Shown: positions 17,042-26,216, counted from the first letter of the stretch. The stretch is 64,000 nt of DNA from Campylobacteraceae bacterium (GCA_013215945.1 JABSOM010000016.1:1-64000), one strand, 5' to 3'. Program-made: numbers and translations. Notes: generated by a model not told the origin, from the sequence alone.

Positions 17042-17737
17042 ATGCAAGAAACAAGCATTTATTTTATTTCTAAAAATGATATACGCACAAAAGATCTTGT
17101 AAAAAACTATATTTACCCCAATAAAGAGCTAAATTATTATTGGTCCAATGATTTCTCTTGTGATTTTTATATTGAACTTGCACATTTTGGTTTTATTAGT
17201 ATTTCCAGCCCTAATGAGAATGAAACAATTCTTTTAAGTGAAATGCAGTTTGAATATTCAGTATTGGATTTCAAAAATTTACATATATCCCAAAAAGTAC
17301 AAAAATTATTAAACAAAAATACCTATACCTTTAAAATCAATCATGACTATAAAAAAGTCATTGAAATACTTGAAACCTATCATAAAGATTCTTGGTGTAC
17401 AAAAGAATATAAAAAACTTCTTTATGAATTAATCACTTATAAACATAAAAGCATTGACTTTAGCTTAAATTGTTTTGAGGTTTATGAAGGTGAAATGCTT
17501 ATGGCTTGTGAAATAGGTTATACCATAGGAAAAACATACACTTCTTTAAGTGGTTATAGCAATAGAGCTTATAATAATTATGGAACACTTCAGTTGGTAT
17601 TATTAGGAAAATATTTAAATGAGAAGGGATACCATTTTTGGAATCTGGGTCACGCGCTCATGGCTTATAAAGAAAAATTGGGTGCAATTATCTATTCTCG
17701 TGAAGATTTTTTAAAAAGATGGACAAAATCCATATAA
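17042..17737 (+). CDS. divergent leucyl/phenylalanyl-tRNA-protein transferase-like protein
   Basis: A 231-residue protein that aligns by eye with Aat over most of its length. Matching segments are SVLDFKNLHIS (E. coli AVLWPESLHIS), the VIE motif, and a C-terminal stretch in which LGA-x-I-x-R precedes the last helix. The central GESMFS motif of Aat is replaced by SLSGYS, and the tryptophan-rich N-terminal part is largely lost. It is therefore an Aat-fold (GNAT-like) protein with probably altered substrate use. It lies 40 bases after the DUF59 gene on the same strand. I would not call it aat without seeing whether a canonical copy exists elsewhere. Confidence 0.6.
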   Translation: MQETSIYFISKNDIRTKDLVKNYIYPNKELNYYWSNDFSCDFYIELAHFGFISISSPNENETILLSEMQFEYSVLDFKNLHISQKVQKLLNKNTYTFKINHDYKKVIEILETYHKDSWCTKEYKKLLYELITYKHKSIDFSLNCFEVYEGEMLMACEIGYTIGKTYTSLSGYSNRAYNNYGTLQLVLLGKYLNEKGYHFWNLGHALMAYKEKLGAIIYSREDFLKRWTKSI

Positions 17738-17801
17738 ATTACTTATTAATTTATTAAAAATGATGTATTTTTATTATATAATGTCAAAAATAAGGTTTTT
17801 A

Positions 17802-18584
17802 ATGAAAATACTTTTTCTATGCGTTTTTACAATATTATTGTTTACTGCCTGTAGCAATAAAAAAGAGATACATCCCAACAAAGATGTTATTGAACTTCAC
17901 AAGAATGATATAAGTGAAAACGAAGATGATTTTGATGATGAATTTTCAAATGAAGAAGAGGATTTAGATCCCTTAAAATACTACAACCAAGCTATGACAC
18001 AATTTAATGATGTATTGTATACCTATGCATTAAGCCCAGTAGCTAGTACTTATGCAGATGTTATTCATAAAGATGTAAGAGGAATGGTATCTAATTTCTT
18101 TTCAAACTTGATGTTCCCTATTCGTTTTGTAAACAATGTTCTGCAATTTAAGTTTCAAGAAGCAGGAGAAGAAACAGGACGATTTTTAATCAATTCAACT
18201 ATAGGTTTTTTAGGTTTTTTTGATCCAGCAAGTGAGGGTTTTAATTTAAAAGAGCATAAAGAAGATTTTGGACAAACCTTAGGATATTGGGGTGTTGGTT
18301 CTGGTTTTCATATAGTATTGCCTATTTTTGGACCTTCTAATGTAAGAGATTTAATTGGTTTTTCTGTTGATGGGATGTTAGATCCTACCTTTTCAACAGA
18401 GAAAAAATCTTGGAAAATACCAGACAATTTAGAAAAATCAATAGGACTTAAAACACTAGAAACAGTCAATTCTACTTCTTTTAAATTAGGTCAATATGAA
18501 AATCTTAAAAAAGATGCAATAGATTTATATCCTTTCTTAAAAGAAATATATGAACAAAAAAGAAATCATGAGATAAAGGAATAA
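17802..18584 (+). CDS. mlaA: MlaA/VacJ family outer-membrane lipoprotein
   Basis: A lipoprotein of the MlaA family that removes mislocalised phospholipid from the outer leaflet of the outer membrane. The chosen ATG gives a lipoprotein signal with lipobox LFTAC; an upstream ATG at 17760 would add 14 residues. After a very acidic linker the family core begins (DPLKYYNQAMTQFND), continues through the RFLINSTIGFLGFFDPAS segment and ends with FGPSNVRDLIG. It ends one base before mlaC starts. The acidic linker (ENEDDFDDEF) resembles one in the transporter two genes downstream. Confidence 0.9.
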   Translation: MKILFLCVFTILLFTACSNKKEIHPNKDVIELHKNDISENEDDFDDEFSNEEEDLDPLKYYNQAMTQFNDVLYTYALSPVASTYADVIHKDVRGMVSNFFSNLMFPIRFVNNVLQFKFQEAGEETGRFLINSTIGFLGFFDPASEGFNLKEHKEDFGQTLGYWGVGSGFHIVLPIFGPSNVRDLIGFSVDGMLDPTFSTEKKSWKIPDNLEKSIGLKTLETVNSTSFKLGQYENLKKDAIDLYPFLKEIYEQKRNHEIKE

Positions 18585-18585
18585 A

Positions 18586-19152
18586 ATGAAAGTATTATTA
18601 AAAACAATTTTTATTTTATTGGCTGTAAGTTTAAGCCTACATGCAATAGAAGAAAACAAAATTAAAGAAGTAATGAAAACGCAAATAGATTCTATTTTAG
18701 TAATTATGCAAAATAAAGAATTAGACAAAAAAACCACTGCATCTAAAGTATTTAACCTATTAGACAGTATTTTTGATTACAAAACTATGAGTAAAATTTC
18801 TCTTGGTAAAAATTGGAAAAAACTTTCATCTCAACAAAAAGATGCTTTTGCTAAATCTTTTGAAAAGAAACTAAAATTTTCTTATATGGATAAACTCGAT
18901 TTGTATACAGATGAAAAGGTTCTTATAAAAGAGTTGTTTAAAAAGAAAAAAAATAGAATACAACTCTATACTGATTTATTAGGAAAAGATGCAAGCTTTG
19001 AAATTATTTATAAGTTTCATAAAAACAAAAACAATGATTGGCTGATTTATGATGTTAAAATCATAGGCGTAAGTATTATTCAAACCTATAGAAAACAATT
19101 CTCTGCGTATTTGAAAGATAATACTTTAGAAGCACTTATTAATTCTTTATAA
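18586..19152 (+). CDS. mlaC: MlaC-like periplasmic phospholipid-binding protein
   Basis: A 188-residue exported protein (signal peptide about 1-20, ending SLHA) of the MlaC/Ttg2D/HpnM family, which ferries a phospholipid or other lipid across the periplasm. The family features FDYKTMSKISLGKNWKKLS and the C-terminal W-L-I-Y-D-V-K-I-I-G-V-S motif are clear. AAGGAAT lies before the ATG. It shares its stop codon base with the start of the MMPL gene, placing the three genes in one operon. Confidence 0.9.
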   Translation: MKVLLKTIFILLAVSLSLHAIEENKIKEVMKTQIDSILVIMQNKELDKKTTASKVFNLLDSIFDYKTMSKISLGKNWKKLSSQQKDAFAKSFEKKLKFSYMDKLDLYTDEKVLIKELFKKKKNRIQLYTDLLGKDASFEIIYKFHKNKNNDWLIYDVKIIGVSIIQTYRKQFSAYLKDNTLEALINSL

Positions 19153-21626
19153 TGTTACGTAATTTTTATTCTAAGCTCATTTTAAAATACCCTTTAAGGG
19201 TACTTTCTTTCTTATTCTGTGCTTTATTAGTATTTTCATACTATGCTTTTAAATTAGAAATAGATGCATCTGCTGAAACCTTACTTTTACAAAATGACAG
19301 AGATTTAGAATTTTCAAGACAAATGAAAAAACGCTATGAAAAAGGCGATTTTTTGGTTATTACTTATGAACCTAAAGAAGATTTATTAAGTAAAACAAGC
19401 TTAGATGATTTAAAATCACTTTCGGATGAAATACTAAAACTGCCACGAGTAGAAAGTATTGTTTCAATTTTAAATGTGCCTTTGTTATTATCCCCAGTAA
19501 GAGGTTTAAAAGACTTACTTAATGATATAAAAAAACTCCAAGATAATAAAAGCGATAAAACACTTGTAAAAAAAGAGTTTTTAAACTCTCCTTTATATAG
19601 AAACAATCTCGTTAGCACTGATTTTAAAACAACAAGTTTGCTTATTAATTTAAAAAAAGATGAGCAGTATTTTTTCTTATTAGAACAAAGAAATGCCCTA
19701 AAAGCGAAACAATACACTCAAAATTTAAACAGAATCGAAAAAGAAAAACTTAAAAACCTAAATTTTTCATTTAAAGCCTATAGGGATAAAATAAGAAAGA
19801 TTGAACACCTGAATATCCAAGAGATAAGAAACATTATAAAAAAATATGAAAATAATTCCCGCATTTTTTTAGGTGGGGTTAATATGATAGCTGATGATAT
19901 AGTCACTTTTGTAAAAAATGATTTACTTGTATATGGAAGTGCTTTAATTCTTATACTCATGATTGTTTTATTCCTTATTTTTAAAGAAATAAAATGGGTT
20001 CTTATTCCTATACTTATTTGTGTGTGCTCCGTAATTGCAAGTGCTGGGGCACTGGGATTTTTTGCTTGGGAGATTACCGTAATCTCTTCTAATTTTATTG
20101 CTTTACAATTAATCATTACTATTTCTATAATATTGCATTTAATTGTCAGGTACAATGAATTGGCACAAAAATACAGCAAAACATCACAAAAAAATCTTGT
20201 TTTAAATACCATGCTGTCTAAATTTAAACCTTCATTTTTTGCCATTATTACTACCATTGCTGGTTTTGCTTCTTTGATTTTTTCTGGAATTGCACCTGTG
20301 ATTAACTTAGGCTGGATGATGAGTGTAGGAATTTTTTTATCTTTATTATTGTCTTTTATTATTTTTCCTGCTATTTTAATTTGTTTGCCAAAAACAAGTA
20401 AAACTAAAAGCAGTATAAAAAAGTATTCTTTTATACAAACATCTGCTAATTTTGTACAAAATGATTCTTATAAAATTTATCTATTTACAGGATTTTTTAT
20501 CCTAATTTCTTTTTTTGGTATATCCAAACTTATTGTTGAAAATTCTTTTATCTCTTATTTTAAAAAAGACACACAAATTTATAAAAGTATGTTAACAATA
20601 GATGAGAAACTGGGGGGAACAACACCTTTAGATATCATCTTAACATTTCAAAATGAAGACTCTTTTGAACAAGAAAATGAAGATTCTTTTGTTGAAGAGA
20701 ATGAAGATTCTTTTGATGAAGAATTTGAAGAAGAAGCACAAGATGATAAATATTGGTTCACCCAAGATAAAATGGATAAGATTCATGCAGTTCACAATTA
20801 TCTTTCATCTTTAGAAGAAATTGGTTTCGTTCAATCTTTTGCTACTTTACTACAAATTGGAAAACTCCTTAATGAAAATGAAGAGCTTGATAGTTTTAAA
20901 TTGGCTTTGCTTTACAATGAAATTCCACTTGAATACAAAGACTTGGTTTTAAGTCCTTATATTAATATACAATTCAATCAGGTACGTTTTTCAAGCAGAA
21001 TTATTGATTCAAATCCTTCTTTAAGAAGAGATGAACTAATAAAAAAAATATACAAAGACTTAGAAAAAATACTTCCCAATGATGAAATACGATTAAGTGG
21101 ACTTATGATTTTGTACAATAATATGTTGCAGTCTTTATTTGATTCGCAAATTAAAACTATGTTTTTAGTAATACTTATTTTATTTTTTATGTTTTTACTT
21201 TTATTTAGATCTTTTAAAATTGCTCTTATTGCTATTTTTTCTAATCTTGTACCCATTGGTATTATTTTTGCATTTATGGGATTGGGTGGCATTCCTTTAG
21301 ATATTATGACTATAACTATTGCTGCTATTTCTATTGGAATTGGAGTAGATGATACCATTCATTATATTCATCGTTACAAAGAAGAATTTCAAAAAGACAA
21401 ATCATATGTGAATGCCATGCAAAGATCCCATAATACGATTGGTTATGCAATGACCTACACTTCTTTAGCTGTCATCCTTGGTTTTTCTATTTTAGTACTG
21501 TCAAACTTGATTCCAACCATTTATTTTGGTTTATTAACGGTAGTAGTAATGTTTAGTATTTTAGCTTCTGCTTTACTTTTATTACCAAAATTACTTATTC
21601 ATTTCAAAGTTTTTGATAAAAGCTAG
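19152..21626 (+). CDS. MMPL/RND lipid transporter, HpnN-like
   Basis: An 824-residue inner-membrane RND-superfamily protein with two repeats of one helix, a large periplasmic loop and five helices. The second helix block holds the GIGVDDTIHYIHRY motif with the proton-relay acidic residues. Placed after mlaA and mlaC with a one-base overlap, it probably takes the place of the MlaFEDB ABC transporter as the inner-membrane partner. No mlaFEDB genes are in this window. HpnN, which works with the MlaC-like HpnM, is the closest functional analogy. Residues 501-524 are three copies of an 8-residue acidic repeat not typical of the family. Confidence 0.85.
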   Translation: MLRNFYSKLILKYPLRVLSFLFCALLVFSYYAFKLEIDASAETLLLQNDRDLEFSRQMKKRYEKGDFLVITYEPKEDLLSKTSLDDLKSLSDEILKLPRVESIVSILNVPLLLSPVRGLKDLLNDIKKLQDNKSDKTLVKKEFLNSPLYRNNLVSTDFKTTSLLINLKKDEQYFFLLEQRNALKAKQYTQNLNRIEKEKLKNLNFSFKAYRDKIRKIEHLNIQEIRNIIKKYENNSRIFLGGVNMIADDIVTFVKNDLLVYGSALILILMIVLFLIFKEIKWVLIPILICVCSVIASAGALGFFAWEITVISSNFIALQLIITISIILHLIVRYNELAQKYSKTSQKNLVLNTMLSKFKPSFFAIITTIAGFASLIFSGIAPVINLGWMMSVGIFLSLLLSFIIFPAILICLPKTSKTKSSIKKYSFIQTSANFVQNDSYKIYLFTGFFILISFFGISKLIVENSFISYFKKDTQIYKSMLTIDEKLGGTTPLDIILTFQNEDSFEQENEDSFVEENEDSFDEEFEEEAQDDKYWFTQDKMDKIHAVHNYLSSLEEIGFVQSFATLLQIGKLLNENEELDSFKLALLYNEIPLEYKDLVLSPYINIQFNQVRFSSRIIDSNPSLRRDELIKKIYKDLEKILPNDEIRLSGLMILYNNMLQSLFDSQIKTMFLVILILFFMFLLLFRSFKIALIAIFSNLVPIGIIFAFMGLGGIPLDIMTITIAAISIGIGVDDTIHYIHRYKEEFQKDKSYVNAMQRSHNTIGYAMTYTSLAVILGFSILVLSNLIPTIYFGLLTVVVMFSILASALLLLPKLLIHFKVFDKS
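20652..20723 (+). repeat. three 24-bp tandem repeats coding NEDSFxxE
   Basis: Three in-frame 24-base units encode NEDSFEQE, NEDSFVEE and NEDSFDEE in the second periplasmic loop of the MMPL protein. They continue into an acidic EFEEEAQDD tail. The copies differ by a few synonymous and nonsynonymous bases. Copy number change would keep the frame. Confidence 0.9.
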
Positions 21627-21760
21627 GATTATTTGTACTTTTAATATATAATATATTTTAAATTGTTATTAAATTATAAATATTTTGTTTAATTAACTTA
21701 AAATTATTAGGATGCTATTTATAATAAAAGATATAGCAACATATTTTAGAAAAGGTTCTT

Positions 21761-22588
21761 ATGAAAAATCTATTAAAAGAAGTAACATATAAAACAATCA
21801 AAACTTTCAAAGCACAAGATATTGTTCTACCAGGTGATTATTCACAGCAGTTCTCACTGCATGCAAAAGAATGTGATTTAGATTTAGAAGAAGAAGATAT
21901 TGTACTAAAAAGTCTTTTCCAAGATAAAGATGAATTAGTAAATATTACAAATGAAACCTCTTCCAATCTTAGTTCTCTTCATCAAACAACCTCTAATGCA
22001 AAACTTGCAATTGAGAATAAAAATGCAAGTGCACTTTTAATTGTCCACAAGGAAATAGTAGCAATGCAAAAAAAGATTGAGTCTTTACAAGAACAACTTT
22101 GTACAGATACTCTAACAAAAGCTAAAAATAGAAAATGGTTTTTAGATTATTATCTTTTTGATGAAAAATTCATTGATGATGGATATCTTGTTTTTATTGA
22201 TTTAAACAATTTTAAATATGTTAATGATACTTATGGTCATATAATGGGAGATATGGTTTTAAAATATCTTTCTACTTATTTGCAAGATGAAATTAAAGGA
22301 CACAATACCAGTTTGGTTCGTTATGCAGGAGATGAGTTCATGATTGTTTTTAATAATCATTTGCCAAAAGACCGGCTCATTAATTTTTTAGATAAAATTC
22401 AAGAAAAACTTGCTAAAAGAAAATTAAAATCAAAGATTACTGATACTTTGCAATTCTCTTATTCTTATGGAATTACAAGTTTTGTAAAAGAGGATACTTT
22501 TACTGATATATTAGAAATAGCAGATGCAAGAATGTATGAAAATAAGCAAAAAATGAAAAACAAAGAATATTTAGAAAAATTTAATTAA
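21761..22588 (+). CDS. soluble diguanylate cyclase with AGDEF signature
   Basis: A 275-residue protein with no membrane helix. The N-terminal 115 residues are mainly helical and end in a likely coiled coil (about 85-113). The GGDEF domain covers 116-270 with FIDLNNFKYVNDTYGH at 145-160 and the signature RYAGDEF, AGDEF at 189-193. Alanine in the first position is tolerated in several active cyclases. The RxxD inhibitory site five residues upstream is absent, so product inhibition is not expected. It is monocistronic, with its own promoter in the 134-base gap after the MMPL gene. Confidence 0.87.
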   Translation: MKNLLKEVTYKTIKTFKAQDIVLPGDYSQQFSLHAKECDLDLEEEDIVLKSLFQDKDELVNITNETSSNLSSLHQTTSNAKLAIENKNASALLIVHKEIVAMQKKIESLQEQLCTDTLTKAKNRKWFLDYYLFDEKFIDDGYLVFIDLNNFKYVNDTYGHIMGDMVLKYLSTYLQDEIKGHNTSLVRYAGDEFMIVFNNHLPKDRLINFLDKIQEKLAKRKLKSKITDTLQFSYSYGITSFVKEDTFTDILEIADARMYENKQKMKNKEYLEKFN

Positions 22589-22763
22589 TTATCTTTAAAC
22601 TTTTTTTCCCTATTTATCACTCTTTTTAAATTATATTTATAATATTTGTAAACTAATTAATTTTTCGTTAAACTTTTCTTTAGTAATTACGTATTAATTT
22701 TAAATAAGTTGTTCTTTTATTAGATAATTAAATACTTAATTACATTATTTACAAGGAGAAGAT

Positions 22764-24461
22764 ATGTTGAAAATTAAAATATGTACACTTCTAATATTGG
22801 TGCAAAGTATTTTTGCTCAAAGTATACTTGAAGGCGATAGATCTGTACCTGTAGAAGCTCAAAATGGCTTGGTAGTAAGCAGTCATTATTTAGCTACACA
22901 AGAAGCACTAAAAGTATTGAAAAATGGGGGAAATGCCATTGATGCGGCAGTTACAGCTGCTTTTGCACTTGCTGTTACACAACCTCGTTCTGGAAATATT
23001 GGGGGAGGTGGTTTTATGCTGGTATCCAATGAAAAAACAAACAAAGTAATTGCTATTGATTACAGAGAAAAAGCTCCAGCTGCTGCTTATAAAGATATGT
23101 TTTTAGATAAAAACAAAAATGTTGATAAAAAACTCTCACGATTTTCCCATCAATCAGCAGGAGTTCCAGGAACAGTAGCAGGACTTGCACTGGCACTTGA
23201 ACAATATGGAACGATTACCTTAAAAGAAGCTCTTAAACCTGCTATTAAACTGGCACAAAAAGGTTTTGTAGTAAGTGCTAGATTTAATAAAGGAACCACT
23301 GCTAAACAAAAAAGACTCAAGCGTTATGAAGCCACTAAAAAAATATTTTACAAAAAAGATGGTTCTCCTTATAAAGTAGGTGATATTTTTATTCAAAAAG
23401 ATTTAGCAAAAACCTTAAAACGTATTGCTAAAAATGGTGTAAAAGAATTTTACACAGGGAAAACAGCCAAATTACTTGTAAAAGACATGAAAAAACATGG
23501 CGGTCTTATTACAATGGATGATATGAAAAACTATAAAGCTACTATTAGAAAACCTGTTCATGGAAACTATAGAGGGTATGATATTTACTCTATGTCACCT
23601 CCAAGTTCTGGAGGTGCACATGTAGTCCAAATTCTAAACATCATGGAAAACTACGATATTAAAGCCATGGGTCATAACAGTGCGCAAAATATCCATATTA
23701 TGGCAGAAGCAATGAAAAGAGCTTATGTAGACAGAGCTGAATATTTAGGCGACAGTGATTTTGTAAGCGTTCCTCTAAAAGGCCTTACATCAAAAGAATA
23801 TGCCAAAGAATTAACAAAAAGTATTACCAATAAAGCCACAGTATCCAAAGATTTAAGAGCAGGTAATCCTCTTCCTTATGAAAGTAATGAAACCACTCAC
23901 TTCTCAATAGCTGATAAATTTGGAAATGTTGTTTCAAATACCTATACAATTAACTTCTCTTATGGTTCAGGAATTGTAGTTAAAGGTGCTGGTTTTTTAT
24001 TAAACAATGAAATGGATGATTTTTCAAGTAAACCAGGAGTGCCTAATGCTTACGGTTTAATTGGAGGAGAAGCTAATAAAATTGAACCCAATAAAAGAAT
24101 GTTAAGTTCTATGTCCCCTACTATTGTAAAAAAAGACGGTAAAAACTTTTTAGTAACAGGGAGTCCTGGAGGATCTAGAATTATTACAACGACCCTACAA
24201 GTAATTTCTAATGTAATTGATCACAATCTTAATATTTTAGCAGCTGTTTCCGCTCCTAGAATTCATCACCAATGGTTACCAGATGAAATTCGAGTAGAAG
24301 AAGGTTTAAGTAGTGATACTATTAAACTTTTAGAACAAAAAGGTCATAAAGTAGTTCAGAAAAAAGCAATGGGCGCTATTCAAAGTATCATGATAAAAGA
24401 TGGTAAGTTTTATGGAGCGGCTGATCCAAGAAGAAGTACATCGAGTGCTTTGGGATTTTAA
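22764..24461 (+). CDS. ggt: gamma-glutamyltransferase
   Basis: A 565-residue periplasmic enzyme that cleaves glutathione and other gamma-glutamyl compounds. A signal peptide (about 1-18) precedes the Ntn-hydrolase proenzyme. The self-cleavage site and nucleophile is the first threonine of TTHFS (T377). The substrate-binding PRSGNIGGGG region near 75 and SPGGSR near 470 are present. Length is normal for the family. AAGGAGA precedes the ATG and a hairpin follows the stop. In Campylobacterota this enzyme supplies glutamate and is a known virulence factor in some species; its role here is probably nutritional. Confidence 0.95.
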   Translation: MLKIKICTLLILVQSIFAQSILEGDRSVPVEAQNGLVVSSHYLATQEALKVLKNGGNAIDAAVTAAFALAVTQPRSGNIGGGGFMLVSNEKTNKVIAIDYREKAPAAAYKDMFLDKNKNVDKKLSRFSHQSAGVPGTVAGLALALEQYGTITLKEALKPAIKLAQKGFVVSARFNKGTTAKQKRLKRYEATKKIFYKKDGSPYKVGDIFIQKDLAKTLKRIAKNGVKEFYTGKTAKLLVKDMKKHGGLITMDDMKNYKATIRKPVHGNYRGYDIYSMSPPSSGGAHVVQILNIMENYDIKAMGHNSAQNIHIMAEAMKRAYVDRAEYLGDSDFVSVPLKGLTSKEYAKELTKSITNKATVSKDLRAGNPLPYESNETTHFSIADKFGNVVSNTYTINFSYGSGIVVKGAGFLLNNEMDDFSSKPGVPNAYGLIGGEANKIEPNKRMLSSMSPTIVKKDGKNFLVTGSPGGSRIITTTLQVISNVIDHNLNILAAVSAPRIHHQWLPDEIRVEEGLSSDTIKLLEQKGHKVVQKKAMGAIQSIMIKDGKFYGAADPRRSTSSALGF

Positions 24462-24464
24462 ACA

Positions 24465-24490
24465 TAAAAGGTGGATACGTCCATCTTTTA
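24465..24490. terminator. terminator after ggt, shared with the small gene on the other strand
   Basis: An 11-bp stem with one G-U pair and a TACG tetraloop (arms TAAAAGGTGGA / TCCATCTTTTA), followed by TTTAT. It begins four bases after the ggt stop and contains the stop codon of the convergent 39-codon gene. Confidence 0.75.
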
Positions 24491-24607
24491 TTTATCTCCA
24501 CGCATTACTTTTGAATAATTGTTAGCTGCATCTTTGGCTCCACCTAAATTTCCTGTAACTATTGAATATATAACTATAACTGCAAAGATACCTAAAAACC
24601 ACTTCAT
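24488..24607 (-). CDS. 39-residue single-helix membrane peptide
   Basis: A short frame of 39 codons plus stop with AAAGGAT seven bases before its ATG. The peptide begins MKWFLGIFAVIVIYSIVTGN, a typical single transmembrane helix, followed by a hydrophilic tail (GGAKDAANNYSKVMRGDK). It reads towards ggt and ends inside the shared hairpin. The strong ribosome site, the helix-plus-tail build and the terminator fit support a real gene. Function is unknown. Confidence 0.65.
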   Translation of the reverse strand: MKWFLGIFAVIVIYSIVTGNLGGAKDAANNYSKVMRGDK

Positions 24608-24811
24608 ATATTAATCCTTTTATATTTGAACTTAGAATAATTAATCATAGATTATAATACAAGTTTATTTTACTTATTATTCTTTAAAAGAAGAAGAGTT
24701 TATAGGATTAATATCTGAATTGTTTTTTTGATTAATAAAAGGGAGGATAAGTGTTATTTATATTGATATGAATGTATGTTTTGATTGTAACTTAAAATTG
24801 AAGAATATAAC

Positions 24812-24887
24812 TGGTGACCCGTGATGGATTCGAACCATCGGCCACTTCCTTAAAAGGGAAATGCTCTACCAGCTGAGCTAACGGGTC
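24812..24887 (-). tRNA. tRNA-Lys (anticodon TTT)
   Basis: The minus strand folds into a full cloverleaf: acceptor GACCCGT / ACGGGTC with discriminator A and encoded CCA, D-arm beginning GCTC, anticodon loop CTTTTAA and T-loop TTCGAAT. Last gene of a four-tRNA cluster. Confidence 0.97.
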
Positions 24888-24897
24888 ACTTATAAAA

Positions 24898-24974
<77 letters not shown>

Positions 24975-24998
24975 ATTAAAACTAAAGTATTTAAAAAA

Positions 24999-25076
24999 TG
25001 GGGTAAGTAACCGGGTTCGAACCGGCGACCCTCGGTACCACAAACCGATGCTCTAACCAACTGAGCTATACCTACC
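24999..25076 (-). tRNA. tRNA-His (anticodon GTG)
   Basis: Cloverleaf with acceptor GTAGGTA / TACTTAC, the histidine-specific extra G at position -1 opposite C73, encoded CCA, anticodon loop TTGTGGT and T-loop TTCGAAC. Confidence 0.97.
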
Positions 25077-25090
25077 AACAAATTTAAAAA

Positions 25091-25168
25091 TGGTCGGGGC
25101 GAGAGGATTCGAACCTCCGGCCCCCTGGTCCCAAACCAGGTGCGCTAACCAGACTGCGCTACGCCCCG
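25091..25168 (-). tRNA. tRNA-Pro (anticodon TGG)
   Basis: Cloverleaf with acceptor CGGGGCG / CGCCCCG, encoded CCA, anticodon loop TTTGGGA and T-loop TTCGAAT. First gene of the cluster, about 40 bases from the promoter. Confidence 0.97.
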
Positions 25169-25208
25169 ACAACAAAAACAAAAACGCTTGTCTTGTTTTG
25201 TGAGAGGG

Positions 25209-25237
25209 ATTATATAAGAATTGTACTTACATGTCAA
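25209..25237 (-). promoter_or_regulatory. consensus sigma-70 promoter of the tRNA cluster
   Basis: On the minus strand TTGACA (25232-25237) and TATAAT (25209-25214) are separated by exactly 17 bases, a perfect housekeeping promoter, with a GTAC-rich spacer. It drives the Pro-His-Arg-Lys tRNA genes. A full -35 box is uncommon in Campylobacterota, where -35 sequences are usually weak. Confidence 0.85.
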
Positions 25238-25315
25238 GATAATTGAGGACAAATTTCAAAATTCTTTTTCTTTTGAAAAAAATCAAAAAAAAGACCAATA
25301 TTCTAAAAAATAAAT

Positions 25316-26215
25316 TTATAAAGTATAACTTTTATTTTTAATTAAATATTCTAATGCAGAGCAAATAGTAACTACTTGTGCTTTTATACATTCTTCTTCA
25401 CTTACGTTTTTGCTATCTGGATAAACCTCAGTTGTTGTATTAAAAATTGCATTAGTAAAACCAGTGCATAAACCCAAAGCTTTTATTTCATAATTAATTA
25501 CGCCTTCTTGTGAAATGCTTTCTCCAATGATTTTATTGTTTTTATCACTGGGAGCAATTTTGGTTACTTTTTTTACTTCTTTAATAATGGCCTCTTGAAA
25601 ATCATGTTTAGGATCATGAACATCTCCTACTAAATAAAACCCATCAGGAATTTCCCAATCTTTTACTTCTATTCCATCACGTTTGGCTAAAGCAGGTCTA
25701 TAAATTGTATTATCACTGTTGGTTGTTTCATGCAAATCTACATGAAGTAAAAACTCAAGCTTTAAAGAAGTGATGTATTCAAATAAAAAACGTGCTTCTT
25801 CACTGCTACTATTGGGAACAAAATTTCTATTAGGATCAATAGCTTTAGCATTCCAACGATTAATACTCTCATAGGCCCAAGGGCTTACGCAAGGCACAAT
25901 AATAAAGTTAAAGTTCTGTAAATAATCCTTGCTATGATTTAACAAAAAATCTAATGCTCCTTTTATTCCACTTGTTTCATATCCATGAACTCCTCCTGTA
26001 ACTAAGACCGTATCTTTCTTAATATCAAAATCTTTTGATTCCAGTGAATAGAATTCATATTTTTTATCATCTACTAACAAAGAAGCATAAGTAGTAATGT
26101 TAAAATCCTTTGTACAGGCATTTAATTTTGACACCACCTCATCCTTATACGAGCGTTGTATCTTCTGTTCATTAAACCACTTTTTTTTATCTTCATTGTT
26201 CCATTTTTTTAACAT
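25316..26215 (-). CDS. M14-family zinc carboxypeptidase / aspartoacylase-like
   Basis: A 299-residue cytoplasmic zinc hydrolase of the M14 / succinylglutamate desuccinylase group. Zinc ligands are visible as GGVHGYE (H77, E80) and VDLHET (H162), and the substrate-binding DPNRNF follows at 128-133. No signal peptide is seen. It lies one base after the DUF885 gene and is surely in the same operon. The substrate, a peptide or an N-acyl amino acid, cannot be told apart. Confidence 0.8.
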   Translation of the reverse strand: MLKKWNNEDKKKWFNEQKIQRSYKDEVVSKLNACTKDFNITTYASLLVDDKKYEFYSLESKDFDIKKDTVLVTGGVHGYETSGIKGALDFLLNHSKDYLQNFNFIIVPCVSPWAYESINRWNAKAIDPNRNFVPNSSSEEARFLFEYITSLKLEFLLHVDLHETTNSDNTIYRPALAKRDGIEVKDWEIPDGFYLVGDVHDPKHDFQEAIIKEVKKVTKIAPSDKNNKIIGESISQEGVINYEIKALGLCTGFTNAIFNTTTEVYPDSKNVSEEECIKAQVVTICSALEYLIKNKSYTL

Positions 26216-26216
26216 C

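Noticed and set aside
20652-20723. A CRISPR-like short repeat
   Set aside because: Three adjacent 24-base units without spacers and in frame inside an MMPL gene are coding repeats.
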